Source: Centipeda artemidis DSM 19719
GTDB taxonomy: Bacteria > Bacillota > Negativicutes > Selenomonadales > Selenomonadaceae
DNA: 64,000 bases
Direction of reading: 5' to 3'
Assembly (NCBI RefSeq): GCF_000426665.1
Contig: NZ_AUFU01000007.1
Location: forward strand, 1-64,000
In this document: positions 1 through 7,559 of the stretch, piece after piece
Position numbering within the stretch: position 1 is the stretch's first letter
Layout of the letters: every line of letters begins with the position of its first letter
The notes under the pieces: model-generated
What the model was told of the DNA's origin: nothing
Seen by the model: the letters and a program-made list of their open reading frames with translations, nothing else
Databases searched by the model: none
Program-made: the position numbers and the translations under genes

Positions 1-224
1 CTTGCCGTATATTGTGGAGACCGCCCGCGAGCAGCTTGGCGTTCGGGTGTCCCCCGCTTAAGCTCATAGTGGATCGCCGTGTGCGAGCATCCAACCCGTG
101 CGGCTATGGCGCGAAGGGAGAATCCTTCGCGGTGAAGTGCCTGTATTTGCCCCCTTTCGTCAAGGGTAAAGTGCTTTCCCGATTTACGAACAGCTTCCAT
201 TGTGGTAGAATGGGGGTAATCCAT
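1..224 (-). CDS. IS30-family transposase, N-terminal 74 residues (partial)
   Basis: This is the N-terminus of an IS30-type DDE transposase, which cuts and joins the ends of its own element. The reading frame opens with ATG at 224, preceded by AAAGGAG. Residues about 20-60 read as the family's helix-turn-helix (FTLDERGQIQALHREGFSLR, then AIAARVGCSHTAIHYELKRG), the part that binds the inverted repeats. The DDE catalytic core would lie beyond position 1 and is not visible, so activity cannot be judged. The 5' leader can pair with the start-codon region (see 218-289). A relative deleted after codon 13 lies at 7560-7723. Confidence 0.85.
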   Translation of the reverse strand, partial: MDYPHSTTMEAVRKSGKHFTLDERGQIQALHREGFSLRAIAARVGCSHTAIHYELKRGTPERQAARGRSPQYTA

Positions 225-289
225 AGTGATTGCTCCTTTGCTGATGTTTTGTAGCAGAACCATTATAGCACGGGATGTCACTATGGATT
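218..289 (-). promoter_or_regulatory. IS30 leader: extended -10 promoter plus start-codon-sequestering inverted repeat
   Basis: On the minus strand TGCTATAAT (262-270) is an extended -10 box. A perfect 12-bp inverted repeat, AATCCATAGTGA (278-289) and TCACTATGGATT (218-229), lies on either side of it. The second arm contains the transposase ATG. Only transcripts begun outside the element would carry both arms and fold over the start codon. Protection of this kind from outside transcription is known for IS10 and IS50. Confidence 0.6.
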
Positions 290-334
290 TTGTTTTTGTT
301 TAGCTGTTCAACTTCATTTTACAACGAACCGATT

Positions 335-1636
335 TCATTTTATCCTTTCATTTCGTTCTGTCATAGCTGCTGCGAGTGCTGCGCCGAGGGCGGAGCCGGT
401 GTTTTCGAGGATGATCTTGACGTTGACCGCCTCGTCCAAGAGCAGCGTGTCGAGTGCACCACGCAGATGATGCGCGACAAGCGGGACTTTCTCATAGACG
501 GAGCCGTCGACGGCGACGAACTGGTCCTCAAGCGCGTTTTCACCCATGCGGTGCTGAATGATGGCGACGTAGGTCGCCGCAACGATGCGTGCAGAGCGGA
601 CGATGACTGCAGTCGCGAGCTCCTGCAGAAGGGCACGCTCGGAGGCGGTGAAGGTCATGCCCGTTTTTGCCTCGATGACGGCGCCCGCCGAATGGCGGTC
701 GAGATAGGCATCTGCGATGATCTCGGAGAGTTCAATGCTCGAAAAGGGGTAAACCCCGTCCGTACCGAGGAGGTCGGCAAGCGCCGCACCGTAGAGCGAC
801 CCGAGGTAGCGTCCCGACACCATCTTCTCAAGACGCTGTGCGCCGGGCTGCTCGGACTCCCTGTCCAGAATCTCATCGTATTTGGAGAAGGGCAGTTTTC
901 CGAAGCCGCCCGACTCCATGTTGATGACGGTAGGCGGCTCGCTGCCGTCCGCGAACTCCTCGTAGTAGCAGGTGTTCTGCCCCGTGGCGTAGATGGAGCC
1001 GATGTAGGTGTGCTCGTGCTTGTATGCCGCCGCGAGCAGGACTGCGACCGTGTCATTGATGACTGCGACGGGTTCGACGTTCCTCATGCCGCGCCGTGCG
1101 AGTGCCTCTTTGAGGAGGTCGTTGACGACCTTACCCTCGACCCCCTGCGTGGCGAATTCCTTCGTCCATACAATCAGCTTCGCATTGTAGAGGTCGGTCT
1201 GCTGCGAGGGGAAGGAGAAGGTGTGTCCGAGCAGGTATTTCGTTGTGCGATTTCCCTCGATCGCCTCATCGATGATCTCAGCGAGGAAGTCAAACATTTC
1301 TTCCGCCGTTGCATCCGCGCTGACGTAGTCATAGACACCGGGGAGGGTGAGCGGCTTTGCGACCTTGCTCAGTACCTCATATTCGCCGCCGCCCTTGAGG
1401 AGGATGCGAAGTGCTCGTACATTTGTGCCGCCGAAGTCGAGCGCGAGGAAGGAGCCGTGCTCCTTTCCGCTTGGAAGTCCTGCGTAGGAGCGGAGCATAC
1501 GAAGCGTTGCACCCTTTTCACCCGAAAGCCCCGCGCACATATTGGCGCGGAAATCATCGGCGATCCTGCGGAGCGTATCGTCGTCTATGGTGAAGGCAGC
1601 CTTTGTCTCGTCAAATCGTTCACGATCAAAACCCAT
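335..1636 (-). CDS. hexokinase, eukaryotic-type family
   Basis: Phosphorylates glucose or related hexoses with ATP in the cytoplasm. It belongs to the eukaryotic-type hexokinase family (small plus large domain), not the bacterial ROK or Glk groups. Visible motifs are the phosphate-1 loop LALDFGGTNVRA (about 65-76), LGHTFSFPSQQ (136-146), VINDT with the likely catalytic Asp (about 195), ATGQN (217-221) and a C-terminal ENTGSALGAALAAA adenosine-site segment. At 433 residues it matches single-domain hexokinases. I chose ATG 1636 because GGGAGGAG precedes it by 5 nt; an upstream in-frame TTG (1651) overlaps that ribosome site. It is the last gene of the alpha-glucoside operon, where it would capture the free glucose released by the GH13 enzyme. 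The IS30 end begins 4 bp after its stop. Confidence 0.9.
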   Translation of the reverse strand: MGFDRERFDETKAAFTIDDDTLRRIADDFRANMCAGLSGEKGATLRMLRSYAGLPSGKEHGSFLALDFGGTNVRALRILLKGGGEYEVLSKVAKPLTLPGVYDYVSADATAEEMFDFLAEIIDEAIEGNRTTKYLLGHTFSFPSQQTDLYNAKLIVWTKEFATQGVEGKVVNDLLKEALARRGMRNVEPVAVINDTVAVLLAAAYKHEHTYIGSIYATGQNTCYYEEFADGSEPPTVINMESGGFGKLPFSKYDEILDRESEQPGAQRLEKMVSGRYLGSLYGAALADLLGTDGVYPFSSIELSEIIADAYLDRHSAGAVIEAKTGMTFTASERALLQELATAVIVRSARIVAATYVAIIQHRMGENALEDQFVAVDGSVYEKVPLVAHHLRGALDTLLLDEAVNVKIILENTGSALGAALAAAMTERNERIK

Positions 1637-1663
1637 GGTAACTCCTCCCAAGAAAAGTTGTGG

Positions 1664-1742
1664 GGACGCCCCTATCGGTTCGCCCTAGTCTCCCCCGTTC
1701 GAAACGGGGGAGGGGGACCGCGTAAGCGGTGGAAGGGGCGCC
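1664..1742. repeat. GC-rich intergenic hairpin repeat, copy 1
   Basis: About 79 bp between the HAD gene and hexokinase. It is bounded by near-inverted ends (GACGCCCCTAT at 1665 and AAGGGGCGCC at 1733-1742) and contains the hairpin CTCCCCCGTTCGAAACGGGG and a GACCGCGTAAGCGGT stem. The same modules occur at 4216-4357, so this is a repeat family placed between genes of the same operon. Confidence 0.65.
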
Positions 1743-1758
1743 ACTTATCAGTGATAGC

Positions 1759-2532
1759 TTAGCAAAAGTGATCGAGCATCGCGCCGACGCTCGGGAACAC
1801 CTGCTTCGCCTGTGCTTGTATCTCGGGACGTGCGGTCGTAAGCGAGTAGCCTCCCCATGCCTTCAGCATCGGCAGGTCGTTCGTCTCGTCGCCGATGGCG
1901 AACACCTCCACGCCATCCCATCCCATGACGGAGAGGAGTGTGCGGATGCCCTGATCCTTGCTGATGCCGGCGGGCGTGATGTCAAGGCTGCACGCATTTG
2001 GGAACGCATGAATCTTGTCACTGAGCTTTGCGTTCAGCACCGCCGCACATTCTTCCGAGAGAGCAGGTTCATGAAAGCCGAGCGAGAACTGCTGAATCCC
2101 CGTCAGTCCTCCGATCTCGCTCTCCTCGATGTAGACGATGGGGAAATCCCAGTCCTTTGCCTCGCGCTCGATCCACGAACCCTCGGAGTGGTGGCAGAGA
2201 TAGGTCACATCTGCTGCAGAGAAGGCGAAGTGGAAGGATTTCTGTGCGCTCGGCTCCGACGCAATCGCCGTGAGCGCGCGAGGATCAATCTCCGCCTGAA
2301 ATCGGACGGCTGCATCCGCACCCCGTATGATGCCGCCGTTGTTGCAGACGGTGTAGTCGAACTCCACGCCGTATTCCTCAAGCTGCGGGACAAGCATCCC
2401 ATAGTCGCGTCCCGAGATCACACCGAACTTGTGCCCTGCGGCACGCCAGCGGGCAATGCCCTCCTTCGTCTCCTCGTCGATTTTGCCGCCCCGGAGGAGC
2501 GTGCCGTCGTAATCGCTTGCCGCTACCTTCAT
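1759..2532 (-). CDS. HAD-superfamily hydrolase, Cof/IIB type (sugar phosphatase-like)
   Basis: A cytoplasmic phosphatase of the HAD superfamily, Cof-like subfamily IIB. These enzymes dephosphorylate sugar phosphates and similar small molecules; the exact substrate is not predictable. Motif I is DYDGT with nucleophile Asp7 and Asp9, motif II is VISGRD around residues 38-43, and motif IV is GDETNDLPML near residue 220. The length of 257 residues and the cap inserted between motifs II and III fit the family. The start overlaps the stop of the GH13 gene as ATGA, which indicates translational coupling. In this operon it may remove excess sugar phosphate (inference). Confidence 0.85.
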   Translation of the reverse strand: MKVAASDYDGTLLRGGKIDEETKEGIARWRAAGHKFGVISGRDYGMLVPQLEEYGVEFDYTVCNNGGIIRGADAAVRFQAEIDPRALTAIASEPSAQKSFHFAFSAADVTYLCHHSEGSWIEREAKDWDFPIVYIEESEIGGLTGIQQFSLGFHEPALSEECAAVLNAKLSDKIHAFPNACSLDITPAGISKDQGIRTLLSVMGWDGVEVFAIGDETNDLPMLKAWGGYSLTTARPEIQAQAKQVFPSVGAMLDHFC

Positions 2533-4193
2533 TTTACTTCCTCCTCATAGACAACCGCCTCGAGCGGACGGAGCGCAGCCTTTGGCGCATCCGCATAGCT
2601 GCCGATGAGCCGCACGCCCCTCAAAAATCCTGCGGGAAGCTGTGCCTCCTCTGCGGAAAAGTTGACTGCCGTAACGATGCGGCGATTGCCTTCCGTACGA
2701 GAGAATGCGTAGATCTGCTCGTTTTCGGCAAGCAGTTCCTCATAGACCCCGTTGAGCAGTACGGGATTCGTCTTGCGCAGACGGATGATCTGCTTGTAGT
2801 AATTGAGCACGGAGTCCGCATCCGCTTCCTCTGCCGCCGCATTGATTGTGTGATAATTCTCGTTTGCGGGCAGCCACGGCGTACCTGTGGTGAATCCTTC
2901 GTTCGCCGTATCGTTCCACTGCATCGGCGTACGCGCATTGTCACGGCTGTTGAAGTGGACAAAGGACAGTGCCTCTGCGGGCGAGAATCCTTCCTTCAGT
3001 GCAAGCTCGTATTGCCCGTGGGAGGAGATGTCATCGTATGCGTCGATCGTATCCCATTTGACGTTTGTCATGCCGAGCTCTTCGCCCTCGTAGATGAAGG
3101 GCGTGCCGCGCAGAGTCATGAGAATGGTCGCGAGTGCCTTTGCCGCAAGGCGTGCATCGCCGCCCTTCGGGAAGAAGTAGTTCACCGAGCGTGCGCGGTC
3201 ATGGTTCTCGAAGTAGATCGGATACCAGCCCTCCTTGGCAACACCCTCCTGACTCGCGGAGAGTGCGCCCTTGAGCTTTGTGAGCTTCCACGGAACCATC
3301 TTCGACCAGCATTCGCCCTCCTCGTAGGGGACGAGGACGTGCGCAAACTCGAACAGCATCGAGAATACGCCGTTCTCGCCGACCCAGTCGGGCAGCTCCG
3401 CCACGCTGACACCGTTCGCCTCGCCGACGGTGAAGATGTCGTGCCCGTCAAAGACCTCCCTGCGGAACTCGTGGAGGAAATCGAGGATGCCGGGCGTGTT
3501 CGCCGTCATTGTGTGGACGCTCACCATGCCGTCCGCCGCGTCGGGCGTGCCGTCCTCGAAGACGGCGGGTTTCTTGATGTAGGTGATCGCGTCAATGCGG
3601 AAGCCGCCGACGCCCTTGTCGAGCCAGAAGTTCGCCGCTGCAAAGAGGGCTGCACGTACCTCTGGATTCTCCCAGTTGAGATCTGGCTGCGCCTCGGCAA
3701 AGGTATGGAGGTAGTATTGATCGCGTTCCGCGCAGTACGTCCACGCGGAGCCGCCGAAGATGCCGCGCCAGTTCGTCGGCGCACTGCCGTCGGGTTTCGC
3801 GTCGCGCCAGATGTACCAGCCGCTCTTTGCGTTATTGCGGCTGGACTTCGACTCGATAAACCACGGATGCTGATCGGAGCTGTGGTTGTAGACGAGATCC
3901 ATGACGATGCGCATATCGCGCTTCTTTGCTTCGGCGATCAGCTCCTCCATGTCGGCGAGCGTGCCGAACTGGGGATTGATGCCCGTGTAGTCGCTGATGT
4001 CGTAGCCGTTGTCGACCATGGGCGAGGGATAGACGGGGGTGAGCCAGAGCGCACCCGCGCCGAGATCCTTCAGATAGTCGAGCTTTTCCGTGATGCCGCG
4101 CAGATCGCCTGTGCCGCTTCCCGTCGTGTCATTGAAGCTCTTCGGGTAGATCTGGTAAACGGCGGTGTTCTGCCACCATTTCGTTGCTTTCAT
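2529..4193 (-). CDS. GH13 alpha-glucosidase (GH13_31/oligo-1,6-glucosidase group)
   Basis: A cytoplasmic alpha-glucosidase that cleaves short alpha-glucosides or their 6-phosphates. The (beta/alpha)8 barrel motifs are DLVYNHS (99-105), GFRIDAI with nucleophile Asp201, VGEA with acid/base Glu258, and ENHDRAR with Asp332. The residue after the nucleophile is Ala, as in alpha-1,4-active members; strict alpha-1,6 enzymes usually have Val here. The family also includes trehalose-6-phosphate hydrolase, so the substrate is open. ATG 4193 with AAAGGAAC upstream is the start; an in-frame extension to 4298 reads into a repeat and is rejected. It lies between the PTS gene and the HAD gene. Because the PTS delivers phosphorylated disaccharide, glucose plus glucose 6-phosphate are the likely products (inference). 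Confidence 0.88.
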   Translation of the reverse strand: MKATKWWQNTAVYQIYPKSFNDTTGSGTGDLRGITEKLDYLKDLGAGALWLTPVYPSPMVDNGYDISDYTGINPQFGTLADMEELIAEAKKRDMRIVMDLVYNHSSDQHPWFIESKSSRNNAKSGWYIWRDAKPDGSAPTNWRGIFGGSAWTYCAERDQYYLHTFAEAQPDLNWENPEVRAALFAAANFWLDKGVGGFRIDAITYIKKPAVFEDGTPDAADGMVSVHTMTANTPGILDFLHEFRREVFDGHDIFTVGEANGVSVAELPDWVGENGVFSMLFEFAHVLVPYEEGECWSKMVPWKLTKLKGALSASQEGVAKEGWYPIYFENHDRARSVNYFFPKGGDARLAAKALATILMTLRGTPFIYEGEELGMTNVKWDTIDAYDDISSHGQYELALKEGFSPAEALSFVHFNSRDNARTPMQWNDTANEGFTTGTPWLPANENYHTINAAAEEADADSVLNYYKQIIRLRKTNPVLLNGVYEELLAENEQIYAFSRTEGNRRIVTAVNFSAEEAQLPAGFLRGVRLIGSYADAPKAALRPLEAVVYEEEVK

Positions 4194-4215
4194 GCTTGTT
4201 CCTTTCGTTATATGA

Positions 4216-4357
4216 GCTTCCCCCGTAGCAACGGGGGAAGTGGCGAGCATGCGAGCCGATAGGGGCGCCGGTGACGATACTCGGACCCTGTCGTTCAAAG
4301 CGCCCCTTCCACCACGCTGCGCGTGGTCCCCCTCCCCCGTTTCGACGGGGGAGGCTT
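4216..4357. repeat. GC-rich intergenic hairpin repeat, copy 2 (compound)
   Basis: Between the PTS and GH13 genes. It contains the hairpin CTTCCCCCGTAGCAACGGGG (4218 onwards), a GCGAGCCGATAGGGGCGCC block, about 29 bp of unrelated sequence, then GCGCCCCTTCCACC, a CCACGCTGCGCGTGG stem and the hairpin CTCCCCCGTTTCGACGGGGG. The modules match copy 1 at 1664-1742, but here two partial elements abut. It could fold in the mRNA and lower distal gene expression (inference). There is no T-run, so it is not a standard terminator. Confidence 0.6.
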
Positions 4358-4364
4358 TTCTTCA

Positions 4365-6476
4365 TCAGAACGTCAGAACCGTCGTCTCGCCGGCTTTTGC
4401 ATCCATGCCCGTCATCTTCTTCATGAGCGGGTACTCGCCGGAGTTCGTGACTGCCATGATGACGGTGTCCTGATAGCCCGCCGCATGAATCACATCGCGG
4501 TCGAACTTCACGAGCGGCGCACCCGCCTTAACGCGATCGCCCATCTTGACGAGCAGTTCAAAGCCCTCGCCCTCGAGTTTCACTGTGTCCACACCGATGT
4601 GGATGAGGAGTTCCGCGCCGTTGTCCATACGGAGACCGACCGCATGGCGGCTGTCCTCCATGACCATCGTGACCTCAGCATCCGCAGGAGCGGCCACAAT
4701 GCCCTCCGTCGGCTCGACCGCAACGCCGTCGCCCATCATCTTCTGCGAGAACATCTCGTCCTTGACCTCGCTCATATCGATGATATGACCCGTTGTAACA
4801 GCCGTAATGGCAAAGGATTTCTCCGTGCCGACGGCGACCTCGTCCACATCGGAGGCAGGGGCGGTCATGAGTGCCTCGAAGCGCTCGCGGATCTGCGGGA
4901 CGGAAAGTCCCACGATGACTTGGAATGCGTGACCGTTGCGGACAAGCCCGTGTGCGCCCGCCTCGGTGAATGCGCCCGTCGGAGCGACGAGTTCGGGATC
5001 GTTGACCGTGACGCGCAGACGCGTTGCGCAGTTCGTCACGTCCTTGATGTTTGCCGCGCCGCCGAGACCGTCGAGGAAGGCGCGCGCCTTGACATCGCGC
5101 TCATCGAGCTTCATGCCGGGAGCGGCTGCCGCAGCACCTGCTGTACCCGCCTGTTTTGCCTTGTAGTCCGCCTTCGTGAAGAGCTTGTCCTCTACGCCGT
5201 CGTCCGTGCGGCCGGGGGTCTTGTAGTCCTTGAGCTGAATGACGAAGCGGAACACGAAGAAGTAGATCGCGGTGAAGCACAGACCAACGGCGATCTGCAT
5301 GAGATACGTCGCATAGTGATACGAGAAGAGCGGAATCCAGTTCTGCACGAAGCAGTCGATCAGACCGCCGCCGAAGTTGCCCGAGAGCCCGATTGCATAG
5401 AGCGTTGCGGAAAGCGTTGCCGAGAGGACGGCGTGCAGGAGATAGAGAAGCGGTGCGACGAAGAGGAAGGTGAACTCGATTGGCTCTGTGATGCCGCAGA
5501 GCACCGCCGTGATCGTTGCGGGGATGAGGAGCGCCGCTGTCTTCTTGCGCTTCTCAGGCTTCGCACACATATAGATCGCGAGTGCCGCGCCCGGCAGACC
5601 GAACACCTTGCCGCTGCCGTGGAGGGCAAAGCCGCCCTCGGGGAAGAGCTCACGGAGCGACTGCCCGCTGACCATGAAGTCATTGATGTGGCTAAGCCAA
5701 TATGCCTGAATGCCGCCGTCTACGACCGCAGGGCCGAAGATGAACGGGAGATAGATGAAGTGGTGGAGACCTGCGGGAAGGAGCATTTTCTCCGAGAACG
5801 TGTATGCCCAGACACCGAGGATGCCGCTGGTCTTGAGGAAGAACTGGAACTGCTCGATGGCGTGCTGAACGGCAGGCCAGACGATGCAGAAGAGAAGTGC
5901 CATCGGGATCATGACGACGAAGCCGATCGCCACGACGAACGCAGGTCCTTTGAAGATGCCGAGCCAATCGGGGATGTTCGTGTCATAGAAACGATTGTGC
6001 AGGAATGCCGTGCAGCAGGCGATGAAGATCGCACCGAGCATGCCCATGTCGAGCGTCTTAACGTTCGCGATCATTGCAAGGCCTGTGCCGGGACCCGCCG
6101 GCTGGCTGTAGTCCACACCGAACGCGCTGCCGTGGAGCGTGAGGAATGCGGAGATGAAGTAGTTGAAGAGCATATAGATGACGAAGGACTCCATCGCGCA
6201 GCGCGCCGGTTCCTTCTTGGCAAAGCCGATCGGCACGGCGATGGCAAAGAGAATGGGCATCTGGGCGAACACCGTCCATGCGCCCTGTTCGACGACGAAC
6301 CAGAAATCATACCAGAGTGTGCCAGGTGCGGCGAGACTGCCGAGCAGCCCCTCGTTCTTGCAGACAATGGACACTGCCACCGTCAAACCGAAGAATGCAA
6401 ACAGAATGACGGGCGTATACATCGCACCGCCGAACCGCTGCATATTTTGCATGATGACATCCTTACTGAGTGCCAT
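4365..6476 (-). CDS. PTS system alpha-glucoside-type EIICBA permease
   Basis: An inner-membrane phosphotransferase permease that imports a sugar, probably an alpha-glucoside such as maltose, and phosphorylates it. Domain order is EIIC (about 1-430, many membrane segments, with the GITEPIEF sugar-site motif at 328-335), EIIB (about 460-540, phospho-acceptor Cys483 in TNCATRLR) and EIIA (about 575-703, His626 in LLIHIGVDT). All three modules sit on one 703-residue chain, so only EI and HPr are needed from elsewhere. The EIIC resembles the alpha-glucoside branch of the glucose/glucoside superfamily. The start ATG 6476 has GGAGGAA upstream. It heads the operon PTS-GH13-HAD-hexokinase and follows a terminated regulator gene. 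Confidence 0.9.
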   Translation of the reverse strand: MALSKDVIMQNMQRFGGAMYTPVILFAFFGLTVAVSIVCKNEGLLGSLAAPGTLWYDFWFVVEQGAWTVFAQMPILFAIAVPIGFAKKEPARCAMESFVIYMLFNYFISAFLTLHGSAFGVDYSQPAGPGTGLAMIANVKTLDMGMLGAIFIACCTAFLHNRFYDTNIPDWLGIFKGPAFVVAIGFVVMIPMALLFCIVWPAVQHAIEQFQFFLKTSGILGVWAYTFSEKMLLPAGLHHFIYLPFIFGPAVVDGGIQAYWLSHINDFMVSGQSLRELFPEGGFALHGSGKVFGLPGAALAIYMCAKPEKRKKTAALLIPATITAVLCGITEPIEFTFLFVAPLLYLLHAVLSATLSATLYAIGLSGNFGGGLIDCFVQNWIPLFSYHYATYLMQIAVGLCFTAIYFFVFRFVIQLKDYKTPGRTDDGVEDKLFTKADYKAKQAGTAGAAAAAPGMKLDERDVKARAFLDGLGGAANIKDVTNCATRLRVTVNDPELVAPTGAFTEAGAHGLVRNGHAFQVIVGLSVPQIRERFEALMTAPASDVDEVAVGTEKSFAITAVTTGHIIDMSEVKDEMFSQKMMGDGVAVEPTEGIVAAPADAEVTMVMEDSRHAVGLRMDNGAELLIHIGVDTVKLEGEGFELLVKMGDRVKAGAPLVKFDRDVIHAAGYQDTVIMAVTNSGEYPLMKKMTGMDAKAGETTVLTF

Positions 6477-6552
6477 GTGCGTTCCTCCTTAAATCCCAAC
6501 CTTGCAACTGTGTGTGAAACAAACCTGAAATCTGATGACTCAACGATAGCGC

Positions 6553-6583
6553 AAAAAAGCCGCGAATGCAATAGTTTCGCGGC
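6553..6583 (-). terminator. rho-independent terminator after the RpiR-type regulator
   Basis: On the minus strand GCCGCGAA pairs with TTCGCGGC (8 bp, 9-nt loop) and is followed by TTTTTT. It separates the regulator gene from the PTS operon, so the operon should have its own promoter in 6477-6552, where I could not pick a clear one. Confidence 0.85.
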
Positions 6584-6686
6584 TTTCGGGCAGAATGTAC
6601 GGAGACTGTATCACGGTACATTGGATGAAATTTGTTACAGCAGCGGATGATTCGTATAGCCCTCAAAAACGCTGGAGGGGACATTT

Positions 6687-7457
6687 CTAATCCATCTCCT
6701 GCTCCTGTACATACAGGCGGTAGTGCACATACCAGATCTCGAGCAGGAGGAAGTAGGCAAGCATGGATTTGAACTGGAGGCGCTGTTTGTTCTCGGCGAG
6801 TCCAATCTCTGCGGGCATGACGTAGAGATTCTCTGTCGATTGGGCGGCGAGCGTGTTGTGCCGCATCTCTGTAATTGAGAGGATGGGGACGCCCTTGAGA
6901 TGGAGCTGATCTGCGAACTCTACGACGCGCTCGGACTCGCCCGAGAGCGAGATGAAGATGAAGAGGTCGTCGGGCCCCGCCGTCTGGTAGACCGAGTAGA
7001 ACTCCTCGCGACCCGCGATCTCGTAGATGAGGATGTTGTCATAGACGAATAGCCGCTTCATCTCCTGCATGACGTTCGTCTGCACATAGCCCGAGGCGTA
7101 GGCAAAGATGCGGTGCGCCTCGCGGATGAGACGGCTCGCGCTCGTGTAGTCACGCCGCATGAGTGTACGCCATGTCTGATCGTAGAAGCTGCCGAGCGTG
7201 GCTGTCACATCGCGGCGGGGCGACACCATCTCCGCTGCCTCCATACGCATGACCGCCTTCAGCTCGCCGAAGCCGTCGAAGCCGAGCTTCTGCGCGAAGC
7301 GCACGACGGACGCACTTGAGACGGCGCACGCGCGCGCGAGTTCGTGGATGGATATACGGCTCGCCGCCGTACGGTTGCTGTCGATCCAGCGCCAGATACA
7401 CTTGTCTGCATCGCTGAGATCCCTAAGATGTGCGTTGATTCGTTCCGTGAGCCGCAT
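6687..7457 (-). CDS. MurR/RpiR-family transcriptional regulator
   Basis: A cytoplasmic DNA-binding regulator that senses a phosphosugar. Residues 1-77 form the RpiR helix-turn-helix domain (AASRISIHELARACAVSSAS, then VVRFAQKLGFDGFGELK). Residues about 110-230 form a SIS sugar-phosphate-binding domain (SGYVQ, ISLSGESERVVEFADQL). The length of 256 is typical. GAAGGTGA precedes the ATG. It lies directly upstream of the alpha-glucoside PTS operon on the same strand and is the obvious candidate regulator, comparable to GlvR/MalR-type regulators. A weak extended -10 box (TGCTATAAT, 7497-7505) lies about 40 bp upstream. The mini-IS30 at 7560 sits just behind this promoter. Confidence 0.88.
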   Translation of the reverse strand: MRLTERINAHLRDLSDADKCIWRWIDSNRTAASRISIHELARACAVSSASVVRFAQKLGFDGFGELKAVMRMEAAEMVSPRRDVTATLGSFYDQTWRTLMRRDYTSASRLIREAHRIFAYASGYVQTNVMQEMKRLFVYDNILIYEIAGREEFYSVYQTAGPDDLFIFISLSGESERVVEFADQLHLKGVPILSITEMRHNTLAAQSTENLYVMPAEIGLAENKQRLQFKSMLAYFLLLEIWYVHYRLYVQEQEMD

Positions 7458-7496
7458 CTCATTCTCACCTTCTTTTGCTGGATCCTATTCCGCGTT

Positions 7497-7505
7497 ATTA
7501 TAGCA
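7497..7505 (-). promoter_or_regulatory. extended -10 promoter of the RpiR-type regulator
   Basis: The minus strand reads TGCTATAAT about 40 bp before the regulator ATG, with no good -35 hexamer. The same nonamer occurs in the IS30 leader. The position suits a promoter, but the call rests on the -10 alone. Confidence 0.4.
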
Positions 7506-7559
7506 TAACTTGTAGAATATATTTGTAAAACTTCAAGAAATCAACACTTGATAGTATTC

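Larger units (their letters stand above)
1..330 (-). mobile_element. IS30-family insertion sequence, 5' part (runs off the left edge)
   Basis: The right boundary is a 29-bp terminal inverted repeat at 302-330. Its exact complement recurs at both ends of the short relative at 7560-7723. Reading leftwards there are a leader, an extended -10 box, a ribosome site and the transposase start. The other end lies outside the window, so length and target duplication cannot be judged. The element ends 4 bp from the hexokinase stop codon. Confidence 0.85.

Noticed and set aside
275-1762. Long open frame on the plus strand opposite hexokinase
   Set aside because: It is the antisense shadow of a GC-rich gene with clear motifs on the minus strand; its translation is Arg/Asp/Val-rich with no domain.
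4194-4298. N-terminal extension of the GH13 gene
   Set aside because: It reads through the hairpin repeat and skips the ribosome site before ATG 4193; the family starts at the WWQNTAVYQIYP region.
4250-4300. Possible tRNA 3' end (translation resembling RVRVSSPA-type artefacts)
   Set aside because: No T-loop consensus or acceptor stem can be formed; it is part of the hairpin repeat.
4323-6650. 775-codon open frame opposite the PTS gene
   Set aside because: Antisense shadow: the minus-strand PTS protein has all three domains and catalytic residues.
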